A stretch of DNA of 17,431 nucleotides from the NCBI GenBank assembly GCA_036501515.1, contig DASYAD010000282.1:1-17431 (forward strand). Direction: 5' to 3'. Source of the DNA: Trebonia sp036501515 (GTDB taxonomy: Bacteria > Actinomycetota > Actinomycetes > Streptosporangiales > Streptosporangiaceae). The notes under the pieces were generated by a model. That model worked only from the letters and a program-made list of their open reading frames with translations, did not search any database and was not told the DNA's origin. The position numbers and the translations under genes are program-made. Of this stretch, positions 1 to 6,373 are shown one piece after another (the stretch's first letter is position 1; each line of letters begins with the position of its first letter).

Positions 1-30
1 GCAACGGCGCCTGGCCGCCTGCCGCCCGTA

Positions 31-552
31 TCAGCCGGCTAGCTGACCGATCCGGGCAGCGGGCAGCACCCGGGCGATGCGCCAGAGCCCGAGCCAGCTC
101 TGCGGGAAGACATGCTCGTCGAGGAGGGCCGCGTGCGCGCCCGGGTCGGGGTCGGCGCAGGCGTCAGCGCAGACCGTGACCTGGTACCCGGTGTCAGCCG
201 CCCAGCGGGTGGTGGACAGGACGGTCCCTGAGGTCGCCACGCCCGCGACGATCAGCTGGCCGACGCCCGCCTCCCGCAGCACACGGTCCAGGTCGGTGGT
301 GGCGAAGGCGCTCATCGACGTCTTGCCGAGCACCTGCTCGCCGGGAGCCGGCGCCAGCAGCGGGTGGATCTGGTCGCGCATCGGGCCGGGGACCACGTGG
401 ATGACCGGGATCCCGGCCGCGCGGGCCGCCCCCAGCGCGTCGGCGGCGTGCTCCGCGACGAGCGGGTCGTGGCTGAAGTTCGCCACGATGTACGTCACGA
501 AGTCGAGCGCGAGGAACGCGGTCCGCGAGTCTTCCGGACTGGCCGCGGTCAT
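31..552 (-). CDS. Isochorismatase-family (cysteine hydrolase fold) protein, catalytic Cys missing
   Basis: The 173-residue protein has the isochorismatase-like hydrolase fold: the early Asp in FLALDFVTYIV (D17), the Lys in VLGKTSMSAF (K77), and the GVATSGTVLSTTR strand-loop-helix (104-116). Cysteine hydrolases of this family use an Asp-Lys-Cys triad with the Cys in a G(V/I)ATxxCV loop. Here that place is held by Thr (T110), so amidase or nicotinamidase chemistry is unlikely. True isochorismatases also lack the Cys, so another hydrolysis is possible. The ATG has an excellent AGGAG five bases upstream. It lies 70 bp downstream of the TetR gene on the same strand and could share its transcript, although a direct repeat of CGCTAGG in the gap could also mark a separate promoter. 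Fold is clear; substrate unknown. Confidence 0.85.
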   Translation of the reverse strand: MTAASPEDSRTAFLALDFVTYIVANFSHDPLVAEHAADALGAARAAGIPVIHVVPGPMRDQIHPLLAPAPGEQVLGKTSMSAFATTDLDRVLREAGVGQLIVAGVATSGTVLSTTRWAADTGYQVTVCADACADPDPGAHAALLDEHVFPQSWLGLWRIARVLPAARIGQLAG

Positions 553-622
553 GAGATCTCCTGTCGTCCTGGCCCGGCGGGAGTGCGGTGGGCACCTAGC
601 GGACCCTAGCGCGGCCCCGCGG

Positions 623-1246
623 TTACGCCGTCATGCCCCCGACGAGCTGGTCGAGGACCGCGATCATCTCAGCCCTGGCCTGGGCGTGGTCGGCCGCTTC
701 GGCGACGTAGAGCGCGGCTTCGTCGCCGGCTCCCATGAGCACGTGCGCGAGCGGCTGCACGGGCTGCGGGCGGATCGCCCCGAGCTCAAGCGCCTGCGTC
801 AGCAGCGCCTGGACCAGGCCGAAGACGTGCCGCTTGCACACCTCGCGCCAGCGCGCCCAGCCAAGCACCGACGGGCCGTCGATCAGGGCGATGCGGTGGA
901 TCTCCGGCTCGACGCAGATGTCCAGCCACGTGCTGACGGCGCACCGCATGGCCTCGATCGGGTCGGATATCCCGGCGGCGGCCACCTCGTCGGCCAGCCG
1001 CCGGGCGATGTCCGCCTCGACGGCTTCCACGACCGCGTCGAACAGCGCCGTCTTGTCCGCGAACTGATGGTAGAGCGCCCCGCGGGTGACTCCGGCCGCC
1101 GCGACGATCGCGTCGGTCGGCACGTCCGCGAACCCCTGCTCCGCGAACAGCTGACGGGCCGCCGCGATCAGCGCGTCACGGGTGGTGGCAGACCGGTCGG
1201 CCTGCGTGCGCCGCGCCCGCGGCGCGGCGGAAGTCCGGGGTGTCAT
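623..1246 (-). CDS. TetR/AcrR family transcriptional repressor
   Basis: The 207-residue protein has a typical TetR N-terminal DNA-binding domain: helix 1 in RDALIAAARQLFAEQGF (23-39), then the helix-turn-helix through VPTDAIVAAAGVTRGALYHQF (42-62). The C-terminal ligand-binding half is alpha-helical and variable (LDICVEPEIHRIALIDGPSVLGW). I chose the ATG at 1246 because GGGGAG lies about nine bases upstream. An in-frame ATG at 1303 would add 19 residues but would start inside the operator region and has no ribosome binding site. The gene is divergent from the alpha/beta hydrolase, and a palindrome of TetR type lies in the shared gap. It most likely represses the hydrolase and perhaps itself. 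The ligand cannot be read from the sequence. Confidence 0.9.
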   Translation of the reverse strand: MTPRTSAAPRARRTQADRSATTRDALIAAARQLFAEQGFADVPTDAIVAAAGVTRGALYHQFADKTALFDAVVEAVEADIARRLADEVAAAGISDPIEAMRCAVSTWLDICVEPEIHRIALIDGPSVLGWARWREVCKRHVFGLVQALLTQALELGAIRPQPVQPLAHVLMGAGDEAALYVAEAADHAQARAEMIAVLDQLVGGMTA

Positions 1247-1288
1247 GTTCCGATTCTCCCCGCCGTCGTCAAATCCTGTCAGGTGATC

Positions 1289-1317
1289 TAGACATACATA
1301 CATGCTGACTGTATGTT
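1289..1317 (+). promoter_or_regulatory. Predicted leaderless promoter of the alpha/beta hydrolase
   Basis: TAGACA (1289-1294, -35-like) and TATGTT (1312-1317, matching actinobacterial TANNNT) are separated by exactly 17 bp. Counting seven bases from the end of the -10 box puts +1 at 1324, which is the A of the hydrolase ATG. No Shine-Dalgarno sequence precedes that ATG, which agrees with a leaderless mRNA. Pattern is seen directly; activity is inferred. Confidence 0.55.
1296..1316. promoter_or_regulatory. Palindromic TetR-type operator
   Basis: ACATACA (1296-1302) and its exact inverse TGTATGT (1310-1316) flank a 7-bp spacer. A second overlapping copy of the left arm begins four bases earlier (1292-1298). 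The half-site resembles that of the E. coli AcrR operator, though the spacer there is one base longer. It covers the -35/-10 spacer and most of the -10 box of the hydrolase promoter, so bound repressor would block RNA polymerase. Confidence 0.6.
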
Positions 1318-1323
1318 TTAGAC

Positions 1324-2190
1324 ATGATAACCGATCTCGCTCAAGCAGGCTTCACGGTTGTAGACCTGCCGCAGGGCAGGCTCGCGTACCGCGCGGCGGG
1401 GCCCGCCGACAGTCCCTATCCCCCCGTCGTGTTCGTGCACGGAATCCTGGTCGACGCCCGGCTCTGGGAACCGGTCGCCGAGCGGCTGGCGGCGCGCGGC
1501 GTCCGCAGTTACGCGCCGACGCTTCCGCTCGGCGCCCACCAGCTCCCGATGAACGCCGGCGCCGACCTGTCACCCGCGGGAATGGCCCAGCTCGTCCGCG
1601 ACTTCACCGCCGCCCTCGGCCTCAGCGGCGTGACGATCGTCGGCAACGACACCGGCGGCGCGATCTGCCAGCTGATCCTGGGCGGTGACACCACCCGGGT
1701 CGGCGCCGCTGTCTTGACCAACGGCGACGCGTTCGGCAAGTTCCCGCCCCGGGCCCTCGCCCCGCTGTTCCGCGCCCTGCGCCATCCCGGCCTGGTGGCC
1801 TGCCTCGTCCCGGGAATGCGGTCGGCGGCGGTGCGGCACGGCCCCCTCGCCTACGGGCTGCTCAGCAGCGGGGCCCTCGACCGTCAGCTGACCCGCGACT
1901 GGGTAGAGGCGCTGGCGAGCAAGGCGGTCAGGCACGACCTGGCCACGTTCGCGGCCGGCGTCCGCCGGGGGGTGCTGCTCGATGCCGCCAGCCGGTTCAG
2001 CCAGTTTCCCGGCCCGGTGGGGATCCTCTGGGGAGACGGCGACCCCTTCTTCCCGGCCGAGCTCGGACGCCAGCTGAGCGAGGCGTTCCCGCGCGGCAGC
2101 CTGACCACGGTGCCGGGCGGCCGGACGTTCCTCTCACTCGACCACCCCGACGAGGTGGCCAGCGAGATCCTCCGCATCCAGCGGGTGTGA
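1324..2190 (+). CDS. Alpha/beta-fold hydrolase with Asp in the nucleophile position
   Basis: The 288-residue protein has the alpha/beta hydrolase core: VVFVHGILVD (35-44) forms the oxyanion region, IVGNDTGGAICQ (105-116) the nucleophile elbow, and ILWGDGDPFFP (234-244) the acid loop. The elbow carries Asp109 rather than Ser, as in haloalkane dehalogenases and epoxide hydrolases. The Trp that follows the Asp in those enzymes is Thr here. Where the catalytic His normally sits (after the last strand, G-H-F), the sequence reads VPGGRTFLSLDHPDEV, so Arg-Thr replaces it; the nearest His is H274. The family is certain, but activity and substrate are not. The start is the first ATG and appears leaderless. 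Its neighbour and likely regulator is the divergent TetR. Confidence 0.88.
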   Translation: MITDLAQAGFTVVDLPQGRLAYRAAGPADSPYPPVVFVHGILVDARLWEPVAERLAARGVRSYAPTLPLGAHQLPMNAGADLSPAGMAQLVRDFTAALGLSGVTIVGNDTGGAICQLILGGDTTRVGAAVLTNGDAFGKFPPRALAPLFRALRHPGLVACLVPGMRSAAVRHGPLAYGLLSSGALDRQLTRDWVEALASKAVRHDLATFAAGVRRGVLLDAASRFSQFPGPVGILWGDGDPFFPAELGRQLSEAFPRGSLTTVPGGRTFLSLDHPDEVASEILRIQRV

Positions 2191-2217
2191 CAGCGGTCGC
2201 GGCCGCACAGGGCACAG

Positions 2218-2715
2218 CTATTGCGGGCGTTCGGCCAGGCCAGACCAGGGCGCGGCGGGTTCCGCCGCGCTGACGTTGGCCGCCAGCCGGGTGAGCAGGG
2301 ACGCCAGGGCGGCCTGGTCGCCGGCCGCCAGGCCAGCGGTGAGCTTCGCGTCGAAGGCGATCGCGGCGGCGCGCAGGCGGATGAAAGCGGCCTCGCCCGC
2401 TTCGGTCAGCGTGACGACCTGGACCCGCCGGTTGGCGTCGTCACGGGTCCGCGTGACCAGTCCGCTGGCGTTCATCGCGTTCAGGTGGTGGGTGAGCGTG
2501 GCCTCGCGGATCCCGACCGCCTCGGCCAGCTCGCGCTGCGTGCCCGGCGTGCGGATCTTGAGGTTGAGCAGGATCAGCCAGACCGGCACGGTGCCGCCCG
2601 CCTCCGCCAGCGCGTCATCGAAGGCGCGCTCGACGACCCGGGCCGCCTGGCTCAGGCGCAGCCCGGTCGGGGCGGGAAACGGTTCAGGCACGTTCGCCAG
2701 CGTAACACTATTCAT
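2218..2715 (-). CDS. MarR family winged-helix regulator
   Basis: The 165-residue protein has a MarR-type winged helix at about 59-107: RELAEAVGIREATLTHHLNAM contains the recognition helix, LVTRTRDDANRRVQVVTLT forms the beta wing, and helices that usually make the dimer interface flank it. Length is normal for the family. It is divergent from the ABC exporter genes, with only 49 bp between start codons; this gap holds three copies of a GATNNCTAA half-site. By context it likely represses the exporter until a drug-like or phenolic ligand binds, a usual MarR role. A weak AGG lies five bases before the ATG. It converges on the alpha/beta hydrolase gene with a 27-bp gap. Confidence 0.9.
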   Translation of the reverse strand: MNSVTLANVPEPFPAPTGLRLSQAARVVERAFDDALAEAGGTVPVWLILLNLKIRTPGTQRELAEAVGIREATLTHHLNAMNASGLVTRTRDDANRRVQVVTLTEAGEAAFIRLRAAAIAFDAKLTAGLAAGDQAALASLLTRLAANVSAAEPAAPWSGLAERPQ

Positions 2716-2716
2716 T

Positions 2717-2752
2717 GATGCCTAAACATTTGATATCTAACGCTTAGACATC
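2717..2752. promoter_or_regulatory. MarR operator cluster: three GATNNCTAA half-sites
   Basis: GATATCTAA (2732-2740) and TTAGACATC (2744-2752) form an inverted repeat with 9-bp arms, one mismatch and a CGC centre. A further copy of the left half-site, GATGCCTAA (2717-2725), lies exactly 15 bp before the first in direct orientation, next to the MarR start. The inverted repeat fills the spacer of the exporter promoter, and the extra half-site lies at the MarR start, which suits dual repression. Confidence 0.6.
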
Positions 2753-2758
2753 TATGCT
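2730..2758 (+). promoter_or_regulatory. Predicted leaderless promoter of the ABC exporter operon
   Basis: TTGATA (2730-2735) and TATGCT (2753-2758) are spaced by 17 bp. The predicted +1 is 2765, the A of the ATG of the ATPase gene, which has no Shine-Dalgarno sequence. The geometry is the same as at the hydrolase promoter near 1300. The MarR inverted repeat lies across the -35 box and spacer. Confidence 0.6.
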
Positions 2759-2764
2759 TTGCTC

Positions 2765-3718
2765 ATGAACGAGTTCGCGATCGAGATCGAGGGACTGCAC
2801 AAGTCATTCGGGCCGGTGACCGCGCTGCGCGGGCTCACCTTCTATGTCCGCGCCGGGTCGGTCACCGGGCTGCTGGGCCCCAACGGCTCAGGCAAGACCA
2901 CGACCGTCTCCATCCTCTCCACCGCCCTGCGACCCGACCGCGGGCGTGCCGTCGTGCACGGCCTCGACGTGGTCGCCGACGCGCCGCGGGTACGCGCCGT
3001 CATCGGGTTCGCCGGGCAGTACGCCGCGGTGGACCCCAACCTGACCGGCCGGGAGAACCTGACGCTGATCGGGCGGCTTTCCCGGGTCGGCCGACGGCTG
3101 GCCGGCATCCGGGCCGTCCAGCTCCTCGAGCAGTTCGGGCTGGTTAACGCGGCCGACCGGCTCGTACGCGGCTACTCGGGGGGCATGCGGCGGCGGCTCG
3201 ACCTGGCCGCCGCGCTCGTGCACCAGCCGCCGGTGCTGTTCCTCGACGAGCCGACCGCCGGACTTGACCCGGAGAGCAGGTTCCAGCTCTGGGACGCGGT
3301 GCGCGACCTCGCCAGGGCCGGCACGACCGTGCTGCTCACGACGCAGTACCTGGAAGAAGCCGACGCACTGGCCGACCAGGTGGTGATGATCGCCGACGGG
3401 CGGGTCGCCGACACCGGAACACCGAAGCAGCTCAAGGAGCGGTTCGGGGCCGTGGTGTTCACCCTGGACTTCGCCCGGTCCGCCGACGCGGCGGCCGCGT
3501 CACGGCAGCTCGCCACCGCCGGCCACCGGGCCGAGGCCGACGGCGCGGGGGTCACGGTGACGTCCGACTCCGGGTCGGGCGCGCTGCCCGGTCTGCTGCG
3601 CGATCTCGGCCCGCTGCCCGACCCGGTCTCCGTCGGCGTCCGGGAACCGACCCTGGACGACGTGTTCCTCACCCTGAACGGCCGGGTCCCCGCGAGCCAG
3701 GGAGGCACGCGCCGATGA
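2765..3718 (+). CDS. DrrA-type ABC exporter ATP-binding subunit
   Basis: The 317-residue ATPase has all ABC motifs: Walker A GPNGSGKT (38-45), Q-loop near Q85, signature YSGGMRRR (137-144), Walker B VLFLDEPTAGLD (157-168) and the switch region LLTTQYLEEADALAD, whose TTQYLEEAD wording is typical of the daunorubicin-resistance DrrA group. After about residue 220 comes the extra C-terminal domain of this group (DUF4162-like), ending in the usual EPTLDDVFLTLNG. I chose the ATG at 2765 rather than the TTG two codons earlier because it fits the leaderless promoter. The stop overlaps the next gene's start (ATGA), so the ATPase and permease are coupled. The pair most likely exports a hydrophobic compound; the substrate is unknown. 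Confidence 0.93.
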   Translation: MNEFAIEIEGLHKSFGPVTALRGLTFYVRAGSVTGLLGPNGSGKTTTVSILSTALRPDRGRAVVHGLDVVADAPRVRAVIGFAGQYAAVDPNLTGRENLTLIGRLSRVGRRLAGIRAVQLLEQFGLVNAADRLVRGYSGGMRRRLDLAAALVHQPPVLFLDEPTAGLDPESRFQLWDAVRDLARAGTTVLLTTQYLEEADALADQVVMIADGRVADTGTPKQLKERFGAVVFTLDFARSADAAAASRQLATAGHRAEADGAGVTVTSDSGSGALPGLLRDLGPLPDPVSVGVREPTLDDVFLTLNGRVPASQGGTRR

Positions 3719-4530
3719 CCGCCGTCCCCGTCGCCGCCGGGCGGCGCCGCGAGCCCGTCCTCGGCCGCCTGGCCGGCGCGGCCTGGGACACCGCCGACGT
3801 CTCGGGCAGGAACCTGCGGTCGCTGGCGCGCACGCCGCAGGCCCTGGTCTTCGCCACGATCCAGCCGGTGATCTTCGTCCTGCTGTTCCGGTACGCGTTC
3901 GGCGGGGCGATCACCGTGCCCGGGGTGAGCTACGTCGATTTCCTGATGCCAGGGGTGTTCGCACAGTCTGTCGCCTTCGGCGCGATCGGCACGGCCGTGG
4001 GGATGTCCGCCGATCTCAGGTCCGGGCTGCTCGTCCGCTTCCGCACGCTGCCGATGTCCAGGATCGCGGTGCTGGCCGGGCGGACGCTAGCCGACCTGGC
4101 CCGCAATGTCCTGGTGGTCGCGGTCATGCTCGGCGTCGGCTACGCGGTCGGTTTCCGCAGCCCGGCGGGCGCGAGCGCACTGCTCGCGGCCCTGGGCCTG
4201 GTGCTGGTGTTCGGTTACGCCGTCTCCTGGGGCTTCGTCGCCCTTGGCCTGCGGGTCAGCGACCCGGAAGCGGCGCAGGCGGCCGGCGTTCCGCTCGTCT
4301 TCCTGCTCGTCTTCACCTCCGCCGCCTTCGTGCCGTCGGCCGACATGCCCGGCTGGCTGCAGGCGTTCGGCACGCACCAGCCGGTCAACGCCGTCGTCGT
4401 GGCCGAGCGGGCACTGATCTTCGGCCAGCCCGCCGCGCACGACGTGCTGATCTCGCTGGCCTGGAGCGGCGGCCTGCTGCTGGTCTTCAGCATGCTCGCG
4501 CTTCGCGTCTACACCCGGATGAACCGGTAA
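3715..4530 (+). CDS. DrrB-type ABC-2 exporter permease
   Basis: The 271-residue membrane protein has about six hydrophobic segments (near 44-62, 78-98, 128-147, 155-178, 190-210 and 248-266) and the family's entry sequence NLRSLARTPQALVF followed by QPVIFVLLF. The sequence GLLVRFRTLPMSR between membrane segments two and three matches the conserved cytoplasmic loop of ABC-2 permeases that contacts the ATPase. Translation starts at the ATG in the ATGA overlap, with GGGAGG about nine bases upstream. With the preceding ATPase it forms the complete exporter (two half proteins of each kind). Regulation comes through the MarR operator upstream of the ATPase gene. Confidence 0.92.
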   Translation: MTAVPVAAGRRREPVLGRLAGAAWDTADVSGRNLRSLARTPQALVFATIQPVIFVLLFRYAFGGAITVPGVSYVDFLMPGVFAQSVAFGAIGTAVGMSADLRSGLLVRFRTLPMSRIAVLAGRTLADLARNVLVVAVMLGVGYAVGFRSPAGASALLAALGLVLVFGYAVSWGFVALGLRVSDPEAAQAAGVPLVFLLVFTSAAFVPSADMPGWLQAFGTHQPVNAVVVAERALIFGQPAAHDVLISLAWSGGLLLVFSMLALRVYTRMNR

Positions 4531-4560
4531 CCGAGAACCCGAGAGAAAGGAACCACCGCC

Positions 4561-5055
4561 ATGGCGACCAGTCAGTCACCAGTCAACGCGGCCTCGATGC
4601 AGCGCAGGGCCCGGATCATGCGGGCGGTCAACGTGCCCATGCGGGCCGTGCTCAGCCTGCCGTTCCCTACCCCGCTGTCGGGGAGCCTGATGCTGATCTC
4701 CTATACCGGCCGCAAGACCGGCAAGGCGTACCTGCAGCCGGTCAGCTATGTCCGTGACGGCGACACGCTGCTCTCACCGGGCGGCGGCCGCTGGACGCTC
4801 AACCTGACGGGCGGCCGGGCGGTCCGGCTCCGGCTGCGCGGACGCGGCGTCCCGGCCCGCGCCGACCTGGTCGCCGACCCGGCCGAGGTGGAGCGGCTGC
4901 TCGGCGTCATCGCGGCCGGGAACCCGCGCGCCACCCGGTTCATCCCGATCCCCCGCCGTCCGGACGGCCGCCTTGAACCGGCCGCGCTCAGCGCCGCGAT
5001 CAGCCACGGCTTCCGTATCGTCCGCTGGCACCTGCTGCCGGAAGACGCGCGGTAA
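4561..5055 (+). CDS. Ddn-like (F420-type) nitroreductase/quinone reductase family protein
   Basis: This 164-residue protein fits the deazaflavin-dependent nitroreductase (Ddn) family: the core motif YTGRKTGKAYLQPVSYV (48-64) is the family's characteristic GRxTGxxxxxPV phosphate-binding strand, followed by GGRWTLNL (75-82) and the split-barrel strands RLRGRGVPARADLV. Members use reduced F420 to reduce quinones, nitro compounds or unsaturated substrates; some bind other flavins or heme, so the cofactor is inferred from family only. AAAGGA lies about nine bases before the ATG. The gene follows the DrrAB exporter by 30 bp and is probably co-transcribed, suggesting a combined detoxify-and-export unit. 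Its 3' half is overlapped in antisense by the MFS reading frame. Confidence 0.8.
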   Translation: MATSQSPVNAASMQRRARIMRAVNVPMRAVLSLPFPTPLSGSLMLISYTGRKTGKAYLQPVSYVRDGDTLLSPGGGRWTLNLTGGRAVRLRLRGRGVPARADLVADPAEVERLLGVIAAGNPRATRFIPIPRRPDGRLEPAALSAAISHGFRIVRWHLLPEDAR

Positions 5056-6249
5056 GCGACGGCGCGGTATCCAGGCCCAGAGCGCCGCCGCGGCGGCGAA
5101 GCCGACCGCGCCGCTGACGACAATCCCGGCCCCCAGTCCGGCGACCGCGGTGACCGCGGACAGCACAACGGGGCCGAGGCCCTGGCCGCTGTCGGCCAGC
5201 TCGCGCCAGATGGCGAGGAACGTCGGGCGCCCGATCGGCGGGGACAGGTCGGCGCCGAGCGTCATCACGATGCCCGACCCGATGCCGTTGCCGAAGCCCA
5301 TGATCATCGCCACGCAGGCAAGGGTCACGGCACCGTGCGTGAGCGGCATCAGCATGAAGGAAATCCCCATGATCAGCACGCAGGGCACGGCCACCCAGCG
5401 GCGGCCGTAGAGGTCCATGACCTTGCCCGCCGGATAGAAGATCAGCGCGTCGATCCCCCCGGCGACGCCGTAGATGACAGAGCTGGTCGTGGCAGACAGC
5501 CCGATGTGCACCGCCCACAGCGGTATGACCACCTGCCGGGTCTGCCTGATGGCCGAGAGCAGGACGATCCCCGTGCCGAGGGTGAGGAAGGTGCGCCAGT
5601 ACTGCCGCACCACGCCGCGCGTGGTCACCTGGAGAGCGGCCGCCTTGTGCTCGTCGCTCTCTTCGAGATCAGGCACGAAGCAGACGATGGCGCCGGCGAC
5701 GGCGATCGCGGCCAGGCTGACGTAGTAGGCGCCGGGCAGCCCCCAGAGTGCTATCGCCCCCGCCCCGAGGAAGGGACCGAGGAACATCCCGATGCGCAGG
5801 GTGCCGCCGAGGGTCGACAGCGCCCTGGCCCGCATGTGCTTCGGCACCATCTCGGTCAGGTACGACTGCCTGGCCAGGGTGTAGACCGAGCTGGCAGAGC
5901 CGATAAGCAGCACCCCGAGCGCGTACGCGAGCAGCGACACAGGGCCGTGCCCGAGGTTGACCAGGCAGCAGGACAAGCCGAGCACCGTGAGAACGGCGGC
6001 GACGAGCATCGACTTGCGCTCGCCGATCCTGGTGGCCAGCATCCCTGAGGGGATGTTCGTCACGATCGAGCCGATGCCGAGCAGCGAACCGACGAGAGCG
6101 GCGACCGCGGTGCTGGCACCGCGGTCGACGGCGCTCAGGGCGATGACCGGCATCATCGAGCCCTGGGCGAGCCCGAACAGGGTCGCCGGCGCGAAGGCGG
6201 CAACGGCCACCGAGCGGAGGCGGAACTCCCCGGTCACGTCAGGCGGCAC
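4774..6249 (-). CDS. MFS transporter with an antisense-derived C-terminal tail
   Basis: The first ~398 residues form a complete major facilitator: about twelve hydrophobic segments, the loop GMLATRIGERKSMLV between segments two and three (MFS motif A region), a central hydrophilic loop (DLEESDEHKAAALQ), and GKVMDLYGRRWVAVP in the second half. It resembles drug-efflux or sugar-efflux MFS proteins; the substrate is unknown. The remaining ~93 residues after ALWAWIPRRR have no membrane segment and are rich in Arg, Asp and Gly. They are read from the antisense of the Ddn-like gene and begin with a rare TTA codon (5053-5055) that is the complement of that gene's TAA stop. The start is a GTG at 6249 without a ribosome binding site. 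The body is certain; the true 3' end is doubtful. Confidence 0.82.
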   Translation of the reverse strand: MPPDVTGEFRLRSVAVAAFAPATLFGLAQGSMMPVIALSAVDRGASTAVAALVGSLLGIGSIVTNIPSGMLATRIGERKSMLVAAVLTVLGLSCCLVNLGHGPVSLLAYALGVLLIGSASSVYTLARQSYLTEMVPKHMRARALSTLGGTLRIGMFLGPFLGAGAIALWGLPGAYYVSLAAIAVAGAIVCFVPDLEESDEHKAAALQVTTRGVVRQYWRTFLTLGTGIVLLSAIRQTRQVVIPLWAVHIGLSATTSSVIYGVAGGIDALIFYPAGKVMDLYGRRWVAVPCVLIMGISFMLMPLTHGAVTLACVAMIMGFGNGIGSGIVMTLGADLSPPIGRPTFLAIWRELADSGQGLGPVVLSAVTAVAGLGAGIVVSGAVGFAAAAALWAWIPRRRLPRVFRQQVPADDTEAVADRGAERGRFKAAVRTAGDRDEPGGARVPGRDDAEQPLHLGRVGDQVGAGRDAASAQPEPDRPAARQVERPAAAAR

Positions 6250-6323
6250 AGCCCAACAATATCGTTAGCTGAGCAAACGACTCCCCGCGGATCAGCCCAG
6301 CGTTCTTTCGCCGGCTGCCGAGG

Positions 6324-6356
6324 GTTTACCGAGGACTAACTCGAGGTTCGCATCTG
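6324..6356 (+). repeat. 11-bp spaced GTTYRC repeats upstream of the phytase-like gene
   Basis: GTTTACCGAGG (6324-6334) and GTTCGCATCTG (6346-6356) start 22 bp apart, twice 11. The 11-bp unit between them (6335-6345) matches poorly. Streptomyces PHO boxes, bound by PhoP, are 11-nt direct repeats built on GTTCACC, so this is a weak candidate. Only two of the three units resemble the consensus. Confidence 0.2.
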
Positions 6357-6373
6357 AACGACAACTTAACTAT

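Noticed and set aside
77..1291. 404-codon open frame on the plus strand
   Set aside because: It runs antisense to the isochorismatase-like and TetR genes, both with clear family motifs and ribosome binding sites. High GC leaves antisense frames open.
6256..6280. TATTGT as a leaderless -10 for the MFS gene, and TCGTT-N9-AACGA as an operator
   Set aside because: The -10 spacing to GTG 6249 fits, but no -35 is present, and the five-base arms are too short to stand out from chance.
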